Shown: in pieces, positions 1-9,162 of the stretch
Layout: every line of letters starts with the position of its first letter
How positions within the stretch are numbered: position 1 is the stretch's first letter
DNA from: Oligoflexia bacterium
GTDB taxonomy: Bacteria > Bdellovibrionota_B > Oligoflexia > Oligoflexales > JAGOVF01
DNA: 64,000 nt
Direction: 5' to 3'
Assembly: GCA_030432875.1 (NCBI GenBank)
Contig: JAUILP010000009.1
Coordinates: 1 to 64,000 of the forward strand
Translations under genes and position numbers: made by a program
Notes under the pieces: model-generated
What the model saw: the letters and a program-made list of their open reading frames with translations, nothing else
Told to the model about the DNA's origin: nothing
Database searches by the model: none

Positions 1-48
1 CTGAACTTACACGAAACATCCAAAGCTATTCAAGAAAAAAAAGTGTAA
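1..48 (+). CDS. possible 3' end of a gene truncated by the window edge
   Basis: Frame 1 reads fifteen codons and then TAA at 46-48, ending in a charged, helix-like tail (HETSKAIQEKKV). This could be the C terminus of a plus-strand protein that starts outside the window. It is too short to assign to a family, and frame 3 is also open across this stretch, so the call rests only on the more natural composition of frame 1. Confidence 0.3.
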   Translation: MNLHETSKAIQEKKV

Positions 49-89
49 TAATCAAGATTTGGCTTCAAAATCTTTCTACCAAAACCTTT

Positions 90-120
90 CCCGTCATTCG
101 AGCATCGCGAGAATGACGGG
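90..120. repeat. inverted repeat, REP-like
   Basis: A perfect 10-bp inverted repeat (CCCGTCATTC at 90-99, GAATGACGGG at 111-120) encloses an 11-nt loop. It lies in the 270-nt gene-free stretch downstream of the minus-strand flippase gene. No T-run follows on either strand, so a classic intrinsic terminator is unlikely. GTCATTC/GAATGAC arms resemble intergenic palindromic repeats seen in other bacterial genomes. I found no second full copy in this window, so repeat status is inferred. Confidence 0.45.
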
Positions 121-270
121 ACCCTGGGGTTGGGGATCTTTCAGAATCATTTATAAGACAAGGCATTTTCATCTGCGTCAGGATAAATGTCGCCTCTCTT
201 ATATACGTTTAAGGGAGGAAAAAAAGTAGAATAACTGGGATTTTTTAAGCTTCTCTGGCTCCTAGTGGCT

Positions 271-1698
271 TCAACTTTTTTGTGCACTTTTGACCAAATG
301 AATTATTTTTTTTACATTGCCCCAATTTAAAGGGATAAAGATCGCTGCGTAAACTCCCGCACCAAGAGCGATTAGGAGAAGGGGATGCATGGTTAAACGT
401 AAAAACCCAACAATTAAAGCCATCACAATACTCGGCACTAAAATTCGCCCCAAGCCTCTCGGAAGCGGCCATTTATTGGTGATTTTGAAGGTTAGGAGAA
501 GACATCCTAAAGCAGCACCCGTTTTGCCGATCAAATTTGCTATTGCGATACCCTCGATACCAAATCGGCCACCGAGAATAAATGCTGATGCAATGCCCAC
601 TAAAGTGAAGCTTAAAATAATTTTATTAACCACTGAAACTTTTTCGAGAATCACCAAATATTTGTAACCAAAAATAAGAATAAAAATTTGCGGAACAAAC
701 GTTAAACACAGAATTCCAAAAACATTTGCTGCTGACAAAAATTGGCTTCCTAGCACAAGACTCGTGAGTTCTTCTTTGAGAAGATATCCCCCCAATGCCA
801 TGGGGACCACTAATGCGAGCATTATCCATACAGCGAGAGTGAGATGTTTATCTTGGTTTTCCCTTTTTTCTCCCGCCATTTCACTAAAAAATACAACTTG
901 AATCGCGATAAAAAGAGACAAAATACTCATATAAATGCGCAGAGGACCGCCATATAGTCCAGCCCCTACTTCCCCTTCCAGGTGTTCGACAATGGCCAGG
1001 TCATAGCGATCAAAAAACACAATGAAAAAAATTGAGGTCGCATAGGGTAAACTCGATGAAAGCACATGTTTCAAAGACTCCCATTTGGGAACTCTAAGCC
1101 TTAAGTGAAATAGCGACTTAATGCTCAAAAACGAAAATACATTTATAAGAGAATTAGTTCCCATATATAAGGCAGCGAATAACAAGCTATCTGATGGTTC
1201 CCTCACAAATAACAGAGTCAGACCTAAACCAATGCATTTTGCAACAAATGAGATGAGCGTGAAATACGGAATTTTACGCATAGCAAAAAAAAGAAATGAG
1301 GCATCTAGTGCAAGTGTTAAAAAAACAAAACTGAGTAAAAGTGAAGTATAAAAATACTTTGATAAGCCTGGCACAAAATATAAAATAGGAAAAAAAATCG
1401 CGACCAAAACAGACGCACCAATAAGTTTCAAGACAATTATGGAAGAAACTTGCTCACCGATTTTTTCATTATCTCCCGACAGTTTTGCAATATTTATGAT
1501 CCCCCAATTGCCATACCCGAGTACAACAAATGGTAGTACGATATCTATGAGATAAATGGTATATTGAGCAAAACCAAATTCTTTAACACCAAGGACGCGG
1601 GCCGTATATCCAATGACTATGAGTGGAAATATCTTATTGGCAATTTCTGAAAGAACATTGGCAGAAAGAGCTGTACTGAGACGACTAAAGTTTATCAC
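271..1698 (-). CDS. Wzx-like polysaccharide flippase (MOP superfamily)
   Basis: A 475-residue integral membrane protein made almost entirely of hydrophobic segments, about 12-14 by eye. It has the N-terminal pattern of oligosaccharide flippases: an FSRLS start, then GYTARVLGVKEFGFAQY, close to the family's 'R.LGp..fG.y..a' signature. Members move lipid-linked oligosaccharide units across the inner membrane for O-antigen, capsule or teichuronic acid assembly. The substrate cannot be read from sequence. The start is GTG at 1698; no strong Shine-Dalgarno match precedes it. It lies 33 nt after the degenerate aldehyde dehydrogenase gene on the same strand, so the two may be co-transcribed. No glycosyltransferases are in the window. 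Confidence 0.82.
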   Translation of the reverse strand: MINFSRLSTALSANVLSEIANKIFPLIVIGYTARVLGVKEFGFAQYTIYLIDIVLPFVVLGYGNWGIINIAKLSGDNEKIGEQVSSIIVLKLIGASVLVAIFFPILYFVPGLSKYFYTSLLLSFVFLTLALDASFLFFAMRKIPYFTLISFVAKCIGLGLTLLFVREPSDSLLFAALYMGTNSLINVFSFLSIKSLFHLRLRVPKWESLKHVLSSSLPYATSIFFIVFFDRYDLAIVEHLEGEVGAGLYGGPLRIYMSILSLFIAIQVVFFSEMAGEKRENQDKHLTLAVWIMLALVVPMALGGYLLKEELTSLVLGSQFLSAANVFGILCLTFVPQIFILIFGYKYLVILEKVSVVNKIILSFTLVGIASAFILGGRFGIEGIAIANLIGKTGAALGCLLLTFKITNKWPLPRGLGRILVPSIVMALIVGFLRLTMHPLLLIALGAGVYAAIFIPLNWGNVKKIIHLVKSAQKS

Positions 1699-1731
1699 AT
1701 CGAGTCCAGTGAAATATTTTTTACAACCTAG

Positions 1732-3258
1732 CTATGCAGGAACTGCCTGATTCCTTTTCAAGTGCGGAATTTTTAAAACTTGTGGCTGGGTCAATTTAAG
1801 AGCCAAAGAAATTCCGTAATAAGTATAGTCGCTACTGTCATAACGAACGACAAACGGTGGATCATATTCTAGGTCAGTTGTGGGTGCATTGAGAACTAAA
1901 TTGGGCGCAAGAAACAAATGGCGCCAATCATGCAATATAGCCTCATCACCGATAAAGGAGGTCACCATATGGGCATCCGTATCATTAATCGCGCTTATAG
2001 CATCTTCGAGTTTATCATAAGGAAATATGGTTAAATCTGGCCCAAAGAGGACATTTTGGTGATAACCACGTTGATATTCATATTTTTCAACAAAATGCAC
2101 AGCAGGATTTACGAAATAACCTTTTTGATTTGGATTAAAGACACTGCCAAGAGACCAGTTTTCATCTTCCTCGCGCCTCGCCATAGTTTGTACCCGCAAA
2201 AAAAGATCAACGGCTCTCTGTGAAAATAATGGTCCTAAATAAAAGGCGTTTTTAGGATCACCCTCATCAGAAACTTTGACTTTTATATTTTCTATAGCCA
2301 AAGTTAACTGTTTTTTAAATTCGGAAAGTAGAGAATCATAGACAAACACACGGCTTGTCGAAGAACACAGCTGCCCAGAAGCTGAAAAAGCGCCGTTGAT
2401 CACCGCATCAACAGCCTGAGGCACATCTGCAGAGGAATGGACGAGCGTAGAGTTTTTACCCCCAGATTTTAAAATCAATTTTTTAGTGCCGAATCTTTGC
2501 AAATCTTTTTTGAGCGTTAAACAATGATCCTTGGAACCAGTATAAAAAACTGCTGAAACTAATTTATCTTCACACAGTTTTTGAAACGCTTTAAAGTCAC
2601 CAAACAAAATACTCAGCATGCCCTTAGGAAGCGAGGTCGCTTCTTCAATATAGCTCAGCAGCGTTGTCAATAAATAAGTATGTTTTGACCCCATAAGAAT
2701 CAAAGGTGTATTTGCATAAACCGCAGCCACCCAGTAGTGACAAAATGCCATCAGAGGAGTACTAAAAGGGAGAAAACCTACAGCCGTTCCCTTGGGGAAA
2801 AAGGCTAAATTATTTGCAAACGAAGCTTTTTTCCAAGCCGTCAATTGAGACTCAATGGTAGATCCCTTTTCCAGCACCACAGATAAATACTTGAGGGCAG
2901 CATCGATCTCTTTTTCCGCCTGACCCCATGGACGCCCACCTTCGATATTTAAACAGCGAATAAAATGAGATTTAAACTCAAAAATTGCGTGATAAAATGG
3001 GCGTATAAGTGCCGCACGGTCCAGCTCCTGCAGGGCAAATTTTTCTGAAAACTCCCCACTCGCCGCTAAAGCAGCATTATTAAATTCGGCAAGCCATTCA
3101 ACGGTCATGAGCTTGGCGCCTGAGCGAGGATCAATTCCAAACAAAGAACGAGCGTCGCCTTTTTCTCCTATTAACCACTGACCCTGTACACGATTACCTT
3201 TCCATACATACGTAGCATCAGGAGATAAGAGGTCTTCACAAAATTTTTTTACACTCAT
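1732..3258 (-). CDS. degenerate aldehyde dehydrogenase-fold protein
   Basis: This 508-residue protein aligns along its length with the aldehyde dehydrogenase superfamily; the AstD-like group looks nearest by eye. The nucleophilic cysteine is kept (C298 in SASGQLCSS). Other active-site positions are not. The usual Asn of P[WF]NFP is Ser166 (PFSTP), the cofactor-binding Lys is Met189, the general-base Glu of ELGG is Lys264 (LKSGGKN), and the Glu of EE[IV]FGP is Val403 (NVLFGP). Normal NAD-dependent oxidation therefore looks unlikely. A structural, binding or altered thiol-based role is possible. The ATG at 3258 is preceded by GGAG with 5-nt spacing. It sits directly upstream of the flippase gene. 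Confidence 0.75.
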   Translation of the reverse strand: MSVKKFCEDLLSPDATYVWKGNRVQGQWLIGEKGDARSLFGIDPRSGAKLMTVEWLAEFNNAALAASGEFSEKFALQELDRAALIRPFYHAIFEFKSHFIRCLNIEGGRPWGQAEKEIDAALKYLSVVLEKGSTIESQLTAWKKASFANNLAFFPKGTAVGFLPFSTPLMAFCHYWVAAVYANTPLILMGSKHTYLLTTLLSYIEEATSLPKGMLSILFGDFKAFQKLCEDKLVSAVFYTGSKDHCLTLKKDLQRFGTKKLILKSGGKNSTLVHSSADVPQAVDAVINGAFSASGQLCSSTSRVFVYDSLLSEFKKQLTLAIENIKVKVSDEGDPKNAFYLGPLFSQRAVDLFLRVQTMARREEDENWSLGSVFNPNQKGYFVNPAVHFVEKYEYQRGYHQNVLFGPDLTIFPYDKLEDAISAINDTDAHMVTSFIGDEAILHDWRHLFLAPNLVLNAPTTDLEYDPPFVVRYDSSDYTYYGISLALKLTQPQVLKIPHLKRNQAVPA

Positions 3259-3302
3259 ATCTTCTCCAATGTTATATTATCTCATTAAAAGTACAGGATT
3301 TT

Positions 3303-3331
3303 TTGACAAGTTCGCCAAGTTTCATTATCCA
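3303..3331 (+). promoter_or_regulatory. candidate sigma-70 promoter
   Basis: TTGACA at 3303-3308 is followed after exactly 17 nt by TATCCA at 3326-3331, about 180 nt upstream of the DUF4234-like gene. The -35 box is perfect but the -10 box matches consensus at only three positions. A similar TTGACT-17-TATCCA arrangement precedes the gene at 9284. Confidence 0.3.
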
Positions 3332-3511
3332 ACTTTCCCACAGAAACTTCCGGATCTCAACCACAAAGACTTACCCTCAAATAGCCCCAAGCACTAATTC
3401 TACTGGAGAACTGGATCATGGCTGTGATATACTTTAATTATAAATAAAAATTGCTTTCTTTGAAAGAGTATTACCCGCTTACCTTCTCATAATGAGTAGT
3501 GAGTTACCCAG

Positions 3512-4408
3512 ATGGATGAACCGTCACGAAAAATATCTAAGCTTAAAACAACAGATCTTGGCCCTGGTTTTTTTTATTGGCAAAAAGGCAAAATAGCCGG
3601 ACCAGTAGAATCATTAGAGGGAGGCCTGCGATATGGATATGATAAGCAAACGGTTCAGTCCAAGTCAAAGCCAGAGAGGAAGAGCTCTTTGAGTAAAGAA
3701 ATTTCAGAAAAAATTACGTTATTAAATGAGTCAACGGCCAAAGCACTCAAAGAATTTAACGAAAGTTATCAAGAAAATCTAAACAGATTAACAAAAATCG
3801 ATGGCAAGTATCTTGGCTCTGAAACGCCTTCTCGCCCTCAACCAATTAAACGCGAAACTGCTCAAGTTCCCGTTAGTCGTGTGGCTACCATAGTACCAGA
3901 AAAAAGGGTCATGCCGCATCAACTTCAGGGGAACGCGCATAGCGACAGCAAACCTATTGCTCACACGACTCCGGATATCTTTCGCCAAAAAATTACTTTT
4001 TCTCCTTGCTACCTCACATTAAAAGGACAACTTCGCTTAGGGACATACAGATCCCCATTTAAAGTTGCGTTTGTAACTTATTTTACAAGTCTTTGCCTCG
4101 GCTCTTATTTCTGGAACAAAGCCACTATTATGGATATTCACTGGCATGTAGACCAGAACTGCCATAAATCTAGATCAGCAAGTTTGCTAGGACTACTAAG
4201 CCTTATTCCTGGACTTTGGTGTGTAGCCTATTTTTTGGTTTCCCGAGAAATCCTAAAAATGGAAAAACAGAATGGCGACCCCAATGTCTGGACTTGGTGG
4301 GCGGCAATATTAGGTCTGGTGCCGCCCCTCGCTATATATTATTTGCAAAATAAGGTGAACGAGCACTGGCAAAAACATATTTTGCATGTAAAAAATAGGC
4401 GAAATTAA
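3512..4408 (+). CDS. DUF4234-like membrane protein with a cytosolic N-terminal region
   Basis: 298 residues. The first ~170 are hydrophilic and likely cytosolic, with a helical stretch around residues 60-95. Residues about 180-210 read LRLGTYRSPFKVAF...SLCLGSYFWNKA, the pattern of DUF4234 (basic, R-S-P, hydrophobic helix, then YW). Two further hydrophobic helices follow. The extreme N terminus (GFFYWQKGKIAGPVESLE) weakly resembles the GYF_2 domain (W.Y...g...GPvs..eL), which often precedes such membrane domains. The ATG at 3512 has only a weak upstream Shine-Dalgarno. The gene converges on clpA. Function is unknown. Confidence 0.65.
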   Translation: MDEPSRKISKLKTTDLGPGFFYWQKGKIAGPVESLEGGLRYGYDKQTVQSKSKPERKSSLSKEISEKITLLNESTAKALKEFNESYQENLNRLTKIDGKYLGSETPSRPQPIKRETAQVPVSRVATIVPEKRVMPHQLQGNAHSDSKPIAHTTPDIFRQKITFSPCYLTLKGQLRLGTYRSPFKVAFVTYFTSLCLGSYFWNKATIMDIHWHVDQNCHKSRSASLLGLLSLIPGLWCVAYFLVSREILKMEKQNGDPNVWTWWAAILGLVPPLAIYYLQNKVNEHWQKHILHVKNRRN

Positions 4409-4456
4409 TTTTTTATTTGATACTGATAAAAAATAATTTGTTAGCGCTAGCTCGAA

Positions 4457-6796
4457 CTAAAAGGCAAACACAATCTTTCCATCAATAAAATCCACGTTAA
4501 CCTTACCGCCTTTTTCAAGTTTGCCAAAAAGGATTTCATCTGCTAGCGGTTTTTTTAGCCGCTCCTGGATAACACGACCTAAGGGTCTCGCGCCATAGCC
4601 CGGGTCATAACCTTCTTTGGCTAAGTAGCTTATCGCTTTTTGGGTAACTGTTAACTGAACTTTTTTCGCCGAGAGTTGCTGAGCAAGTTCCCGAATAAAT
4701 TTTTCGACAACTTTTGCCATTATGCTCATATCAAGAGGCCTAAAGGTGATGATGGCATCCAAGCGATTGCGAAATTCTGGCGTAAAGGTTTTCTTGACCG
4801 CCTCGGATAAACTGCCGTCAAATTTGCTATTTTCAGCAGCAAACCCCAAAGGTCTTCGGCTAAACTCTTCAGCACCGGCATTAGTAGTCATAACAATTAT
4901 AATATTTCTAAAGGATGTCATTCTGCCCGAAGTATCTGTCAGCGATCCATGATCCATCACCTGTAGTAAAATATTATAAACCTCGGGATGCGCCTTTTCG
5001 ATTTCGTCAAGAAGTAAAACCCCATGAGGATTTTTGTAGACGACATCCGTGAGTAGGCCTCCCTTGTCAAAACCAACATAACCCGGAGGCGATCCAATCA
5101 ATCGAGAAACCGAGTGCGCTTCCATATATTCACTCATGTCAAAACGCATAAGCTCGACACCCAGGGTTTTGGCAAGCTGCCGCGCTGCCTCAGTTTTTCC
5201 GACGCCTGTAGGACCGGAAAACAAATAACAACCAATAGGTTTATCGGGATGGCTGAGTCCCGCTCGCGATAATTTAACGCTAGTTGATAAGGCATCTAAA
5301 GCTTCATTTTGACCAAATACGGCTGACTTTAAATCCTCGGAAAGATTTCTTAAAGACTCACGGCTCGTCGCGGTGATTTTTTCAACGGGAACTTTTGCCA
5401 TTTTTGCCACGATAGCCTGAACATCCCCGATGCGAATGAGTTTAGGTTTTTCCGCAGATGTCTTTCCCGCAAGAGCAAAGGACGCTCCCACCTCATCGAG
5501 AATATCAATAGCTTTGTCCGGCAAATGCTTGTCTCTTAGGTATTTTACGCTCAAGTCAACCGTCGCCTTGAGGGCTTCATCACTATACCGAACATGATGA
5601 AACGACTCATAATGGCCACGCAGTCCCTTTAATATCTTGTAGGTTTCTTCAACACTAGGCTCGTCGAGATCAATGCGTTGAAAACGCCGAACTAAAGCAG
5701 GGTCATTTTCAAAATGCTGCCTATATTCTTTAAACGTTGTCGCCCCAATGCACTGTAACGATCCAGAAGCTAGGGCTGGCTTAAGTAAATTAGAGCCATC
5801 CATTGAGCCGCCGCTCGTAGCTCCAGCACCGATGATCGTATGTACTTCATCAATAAAAAGTATAGCATTTTTGAATTTTTTTAACCCTGTGAGAACTCCT
5901 TTGAGCCTCGCTTCAAAGTCGCCTCGGTACTTAGAACCCGCAAGCAAAGCGCCCATATCAAGGGCAAATACCTTTATGTCTTTAAGTTTTTCGGGAACCT
6001 TTCCCAGTAATATGCGTAAAGCAATGCCCTCAACCATAGCCGTTTTACCAACGCCGGGATCACCAATGAGGAGTGGATTATTTTTCCGCCGCCTACAGAG
6101 TATCTGTAAAGCGCGCTCAATCTCCATTTCGCGACCGACAATGGGATCTATATGACCTTCTTTTGCTTTTTTCACTAGGTCAATCGTAAAAAGCGCTAAA
6201 GGATCATTGCCTGTTGAGGTCTGTGATTTTTTTTGGTCACCGACATGACTGCGACGACTTCGCTGCGGTTCCTGGGGATTTTCTTCTTCCTCAGCGCCAT
6301 CATCTAATGAGGGCCGTTCCTCGCTAGGACCTGAAATTGCGATAAGTTTTGTTTCATCAACGCCAGGCTTTAAAACACCATGTGAGACAAACTGTACAAT
6401 ATCAAAACGAGATATGTTTTGTTTAGCGAGAAAATAGACGGCAAAAGACTCCTTTTCGGAGAACATCGCAACAAGGACATCTTCGCCTTGAATACTTTCC
6501 TGACCACTTGCGCGCACCTGGTTTACTGCGGACTGAATAACTCGTTGAAAACCAATCGTGGGCTGCGGAATAAAGGATTCGCCTTCATCAACTTGAGTTA
6601 TTTTTTCTAAAAAAAAATTTTCCAAATCATCAAGAGCCTCTTCGACAGAACCTCCGCAGGCAATGACGGCATTTTTTACCCTATTGTCAAAAAGAAGGGC
6701 ATATAAAATATGTTCTACAGTAACGAATTCATGCCGCCGACGTGCGGCCTCTGTTACCGCAAGATTCAAGGCAAGTTCAAGTGCGTGACTGAGCAT
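4457..6796 (-). CDS. clpA: ATP-dependent Clp protease ATP-binding subunit ClpA
   Basis: A 779-residue Hsp100 unfoldase that feeds substrates to the ClpP peptidase in the cytosol. It has a Clp N-domain (residues ~1-145), a first AAA+ module with Walker A GDPGVGKT (~245-252) and FIDEVH Walker B, and a second module with GPTGVGKT and LLDEIEKAH. There is no long ClpB-type middle coiled coil, which marks it as ClpA. The N-domain/D1 linker is unusually acidic and Q/S-rich. The ATG at 6796 follows AGGAGG with ideal spacing. It lies 69 nt downstream of clpS, forming the usual clpS-clpA pair. No clpP is in the window. Confidence 0.96.
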   Translation of the reverse strand: MLSHALELALNLAVTEAARRRHEFVTVEHILYALLFDNRVKNAVIACGGSVEEALDDLENFFLEKITQVDEGESFIPQPTIGFQRVIQSAVNQVRASGQESIQGEDVLVAMFSEKESFAVYFLAKQNISRFDIVQFVSHGVLKPGVDETKLIAISGPSEERPSLDDGAEEEENPQEPQRSRRSHVGDQKKSQTSTGNDPLALFTIDLVKKAKEGHIDPIVGREMEIERALQILCRRRKNNPLLIGDPGVGKTAMVEGIALRILLGKVPEKLKDIKVFALDMGALLAGSKYRGDFEARLKGVLTGLKKFKNAILFIDEVHTIIGAGATSGGSMDGSNLLKPALASGSLQCIGATTFKEYRQHFENDPALVRRFQRIDLDEPSVEETYKILKGLRGHYESFHHVRYSDEALKATVDLSVKYLRDKHLPDKAIDILDEVGASFALAGKTSAEKPKLIRIGDVQAIVAKMAKVPVEKITATSRESLRNLSEDLKSAVFGQNEALDALSTSVKLSRAGLSHPDKPIGCYLFSGPTGVGKTEAARQLAKTLGVELMRFDMSEYMEAHSVSRLIGSPPGYVGFDKGGLLTDVVYKNPHGVLLLDEIEKAHPEVYNILLQVMDHGSLTDTSGRMTSFRNIIIVMTTNAGAEEFSRRPLGFAAENSKFDGSLSEAVKKTFTPEFRNRLDAIITFRPLDMSIMAKVVEKFIRELAQQLSAKKVQLTVTQKAISYLAKEGYDPGYGARPLGRVIQERLKKPLADEILFGKLEKGGKVNVDFIDGKIVFAF

Positions 6797-6865
6797 GAGT
6801 TCCTCCTGAACTTAGGGACAATACGGTAATAAGAAAATATAATAATTCTAAAAATTCAACTAACT

Positions 6866-7231
6866 TCATGCATCACGTTCCAAGGTACATTTTAAGGGAT
6901 ACTCATTTTCCATTGCCGCTTTAAGTACCTGAGAAACCTTGGTTTCCGCAATTTCATAAGGAAATACACCGCAAATAGCCTGACCATCATTATGGACTTT
7001 TAGCATTAAACGCGTTGCTGCTGTTTCATCTTTGCGAAAAAACTTCTTGAGAACCATAACCACAAATTCCATCGGGGTATAATTATCATTATGTATCACC
7101 ACGCGATAAAGAATGGGTTCCTCTGTTTTTGCCTCGATTTTTGTAATAATGCTCGAAGAACCTTGGCTATGTTCACCTTCTTCATCATTAGAAGCACTTG
7201 CCCTCGTCGTATTCCCAACCATCAAGGCCAT
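6866..7231 (-). CDS. clpS: ATP-dependent Clp protease adaptor ClpS
   Basis: ClpS binds proteins with N-degron residues and delivers them to ClpA. The core is clear: [17 protein letters not shown], then the helical stretch ending with [27 protein letters not shown]. The last motif matches the family's V(H..G)..CGvy..eiAetk signature. The frame is open from a TTG at 7258, but I chose ATG 7231 because GAGG lies 5 nt upstream. This gives 121 residues, slightly longer than E. coli ClpS because of an acidic, serine-rich N-terminal extension of about 30 residues. It is followed by clpA. Confidence 0.93.
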   Translation of the reverse strand: MALMVGNTTRASASNDEEGEHSQGSSSIITKIEAKTEEPILYRVVIHNDNYTPMEFVVMVLKKFFRKDETAATRLMLKVHNDGQAICGVFPYEIAETKVSQVLKAAMENEYPLKCTLERDA

Positions 7232-7346
7232 CAAAACCTCAGCAAAAATTATTTTCAAAAATCTCGCTTCATATCATTATATTTTGGAGCGTCGCTAGAG
7301 ATTGTCAAGGGCATTAAATATTAAAACACCTAAGCGCGCACTTCGC

Positions 7347-8051
7347 TTAATGCGACGCTTCAAAATGTTTGTCAGGTTTTATTTCTAGACGAATTACGAC
7401 ACGCCGATTCGCCGATCGGGCTGCTTTAAGAGCTTCTCCGGTAAGGCCTGTGATATCTTTTTTAGGGTTGGTATGCGCATAGGAAATGACTGAAGTCCGT
7501 CCTTCTTTAACGCCAAGTTTTTCAAAATGCCTAAGAATCGAAATCCCTCGTGCGCTGCTGAGCTCCCAGTTGGATTTAAAAGGGGCTCCTCTTCCCAAAG
7601 GGGTATCGTCAGTATGACCCTCGATCAATATCTGATAGCGATCCGGTGACTTAGCAATCAACTTTAAGACTTGCTCTACAGTTTTTTTATACTGCTGATT
7701 AGGCTTATCTGAACCCGGGGCAAAAAGCAGACGATCCTTTAATTCAACTTGGAGGCCATCGACATCAAGGCGCAATTCTGTAAATTCATCAAGTTTTCTG
7801 GCCTTGATGGCTTTTTCTAAGTTCTTTTTAAGGCCCTCTAAACTTTCTTTGGTAACTTCAGTCGGTTTTTTAACCTTTATCGCTTCCTGCACATGATCAA
7901 ATTTTTTCTGATCTACCGTTGACATCGAATAGAGGAGTACAAAAAAGCTCAGAAGAATAAGCGACATATCAGAGAATGATGTGAGCCATAACCCATCACT
8001 TTCGTTCTTCTTGTGTTTTTTTACCGCCTTTGCCTCTATGACATCTTCCAT
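7347..8051 (-). CDS. motB: flagellar motor stator protein MotB
   Basis: A 234-residue stator subunit. One N-terminal transmembrane helix (WLTSFSDMSLILLSFFVLLYS) carries the aspartate that conducts ions in MotB proteins. A periplasmic linker follows, then a C-terminal OmpA-like peptidoglycan-binding domain (ILIEGHTDD and the NWELSSARG motif). It anchors the MotA ring to the cell wall. The ATG at 8051 has AAGAGAG upstream and lies 9 nt after motA, so the pair is an operon. No other flagellar genes are in this window. A TolR/ExbD-type role is less likely given the OmpA domain. Confidence 0.9.
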   Translation of the reverse strand: MEDVIEAKAVKKHKKNESDGLWLTSFSDMSLILLSFFVLLYSMSTVDQKKFDHVQEAIKVKKPTEVTKESLEGLKKNLEKAIKARKLDEFTELRLDVDGLQVELKDRLLFAPGSDKPNQQYKKTVEQVLKLIAKSPDRYQILIEGHTDDTPLGRGAPFKSNWELSSARGISILRHFEKLGVKEGRTSVISYAHTNPKKDITGLTGEALKAARSANRRVVIRLEIKPDKHFEASH

Positions 8052-8060
8052 AAGACTCTC

Positions 8061-8837
8061 TTAAGCGCCTTTTTTAGGCTGCTGCATGGGTGCAATTTTT
8101 TTACTGGAATAGGTATTAAGGAGATTGTTAAAATGCAGGCTAGATTTTTTACTCTTAAGGTGCAATACCCCTTCAAGGACCAATAGATCAATCTCCAAAG
8201 TTTTTTCCGATTCAACGCTAATTTTTTCGCCCCAAGGCGCATAGATAAAAGTTCCCAGCATCAACCCATACAATGTGGTAATCATGGCAAACGCCATCCC
8301 CGAGCCAATTGATGCAGGATCTTTTAACGCGGACATCATCTGAATAAGACCCATCAGTGTTCCTAGCATACCAACACCTGGACATAATTTTGACATATTG
8401 GTAAACAAATCACTGGCACCGGACATCCGGCTTTGCTTTGCCTGCAACTTTGAATTCAAATTGTGTTTAATTTCTTCTAAAGAAAAATCATTGACGATCA
8501 TGGAAACACCGTCACGCAAAAAATCATAACGCAAAGTTTTTCGCTCTGCGACGAGAGCACCGAATCCCTCAGCACGCACTCGAGCCGAAAGCCTAGACAA
8601 GGCGGTAATAACATCATTTTGGATGCGCCGCTTATTAATAAACAGGGACTCGAATAGTGTTTGTAATCCCAAGCCTAAATCCCCCAAGGTGCGAGAAAGT
8701 AGCATAACAGCAGGGGGACCTATGCCGAGAAGTACCATTGATGGAATATCAATATAACCGCGGAACCCAGTTGCAGGTGCTGTCATTGTATAATAAAAGG
8801 CGAATATTATCCCACCAATTCCAATAAGTGCGGACAC
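8061..8837 (-). CDS. motA: flagellar motor stator protein MotA
   Basis: 258 residues of the MotA/TolQ/ExbB family. There are two N-terminal membrane helices, a cytoplasmic region (residues ~60-140), and the conserved C-terminal pair with PGVGMLGTLMGLIQMM and GSGMAFAMITTLYGLMLG. These form the ion channel with MotB and transmit torque. The start is GTG at 8837 behind GAGAGGT. Co-directional with motB at a 9-nt gap. Confidence 0.9.
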   Translation of the reverse strand: MSALIGIGGIIFAFYYTMTAPATGFRGYIDIPSMVLLGIGPPAVMLLSRTLGDLGLGLQTLFESLFINKRRIQNDVITALSRLSARVRAEGFGALVAERKTLRYDFLRDGVSMIVNDFSLEEIKHNLNSKLQAKQSRMSGASDLFTNMSKLCPGVGMLGTLMGLIQMMSALKDPASIGSGMAFAMITTLYGLMLGTFIYAPWGEKISVESEKTLEIDLLVLEGVLHLKSKKSSLHFNNLLNTYSSKKIAPMQQPKKGA

Positions 8838-8884
8838 GTTTGACCTCTCTTATCTAAATTTAAGATTAACTGATTACCTTAAGT

Positions 8885-9121
8885 TCATTTTACTGAATGA
8901 AAGTGTCCCCCTCCAGTCGGCAGAAATTGCCCCCTTAAAAGCTTCTTACTTTGATAATATACCCACAACCCTAAAACCAGAAAATCAACGAAATCCTGGA
9001 TCCAAATAAGAGAAATACCAATTTCTTCTTTCCTCCCAGCAAGACATAAAGCACACACCAGGAGGCCAAGTAACAACCACTTGTTTTTATTTATTATATT
9101 GCTATAGAACTCCAAAACCAC
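8885..9121 (-). CDS. possible small membrane protein
   Basis: A 78-residue reading frame with two hydrophobic segments (WLLLGLLVCALCLAG and ISLIWIQDFVDFLVLGLW) and a basic C terminus ending near HFHSVK. It fills most of the 446-nt stretch between motA and the XRE gene. The start is a GTG at 9121 with no good Shine-Dalgarno, and no family is recognised. Membrane-like composition favours a real gene. The weak start argues against it. Confidence 0.35.
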   Translation of the reverse strand: MVLEFYSNIINKNKWLLLGLLVCALCLAGRKEEIGISLIWIQDFVDFLVLGLWVYYQSKKLLRGQFLPTGGGHFHSVK

Positions 9122-9133
9122 AGGATATTTTTA

Positions 9134-9162
9134 TTGACTAATTGATAAAACGCTGTTATCCA
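9134..9162 (+). promoter_or_regulatory. candidate promoter of the XRE-family gene
   Basis: TTGACT at 9134-9139 and TATCCA at 9157-9162 are separated by 17 nt, about 120 nt upstream of the gene at 9284. The -35 box matches consensus at five of six positions and the -10 box at three of six. The same TATCCA hexamer occurs in the candidate promoter at 3303-3331. Confidence 0.3.
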
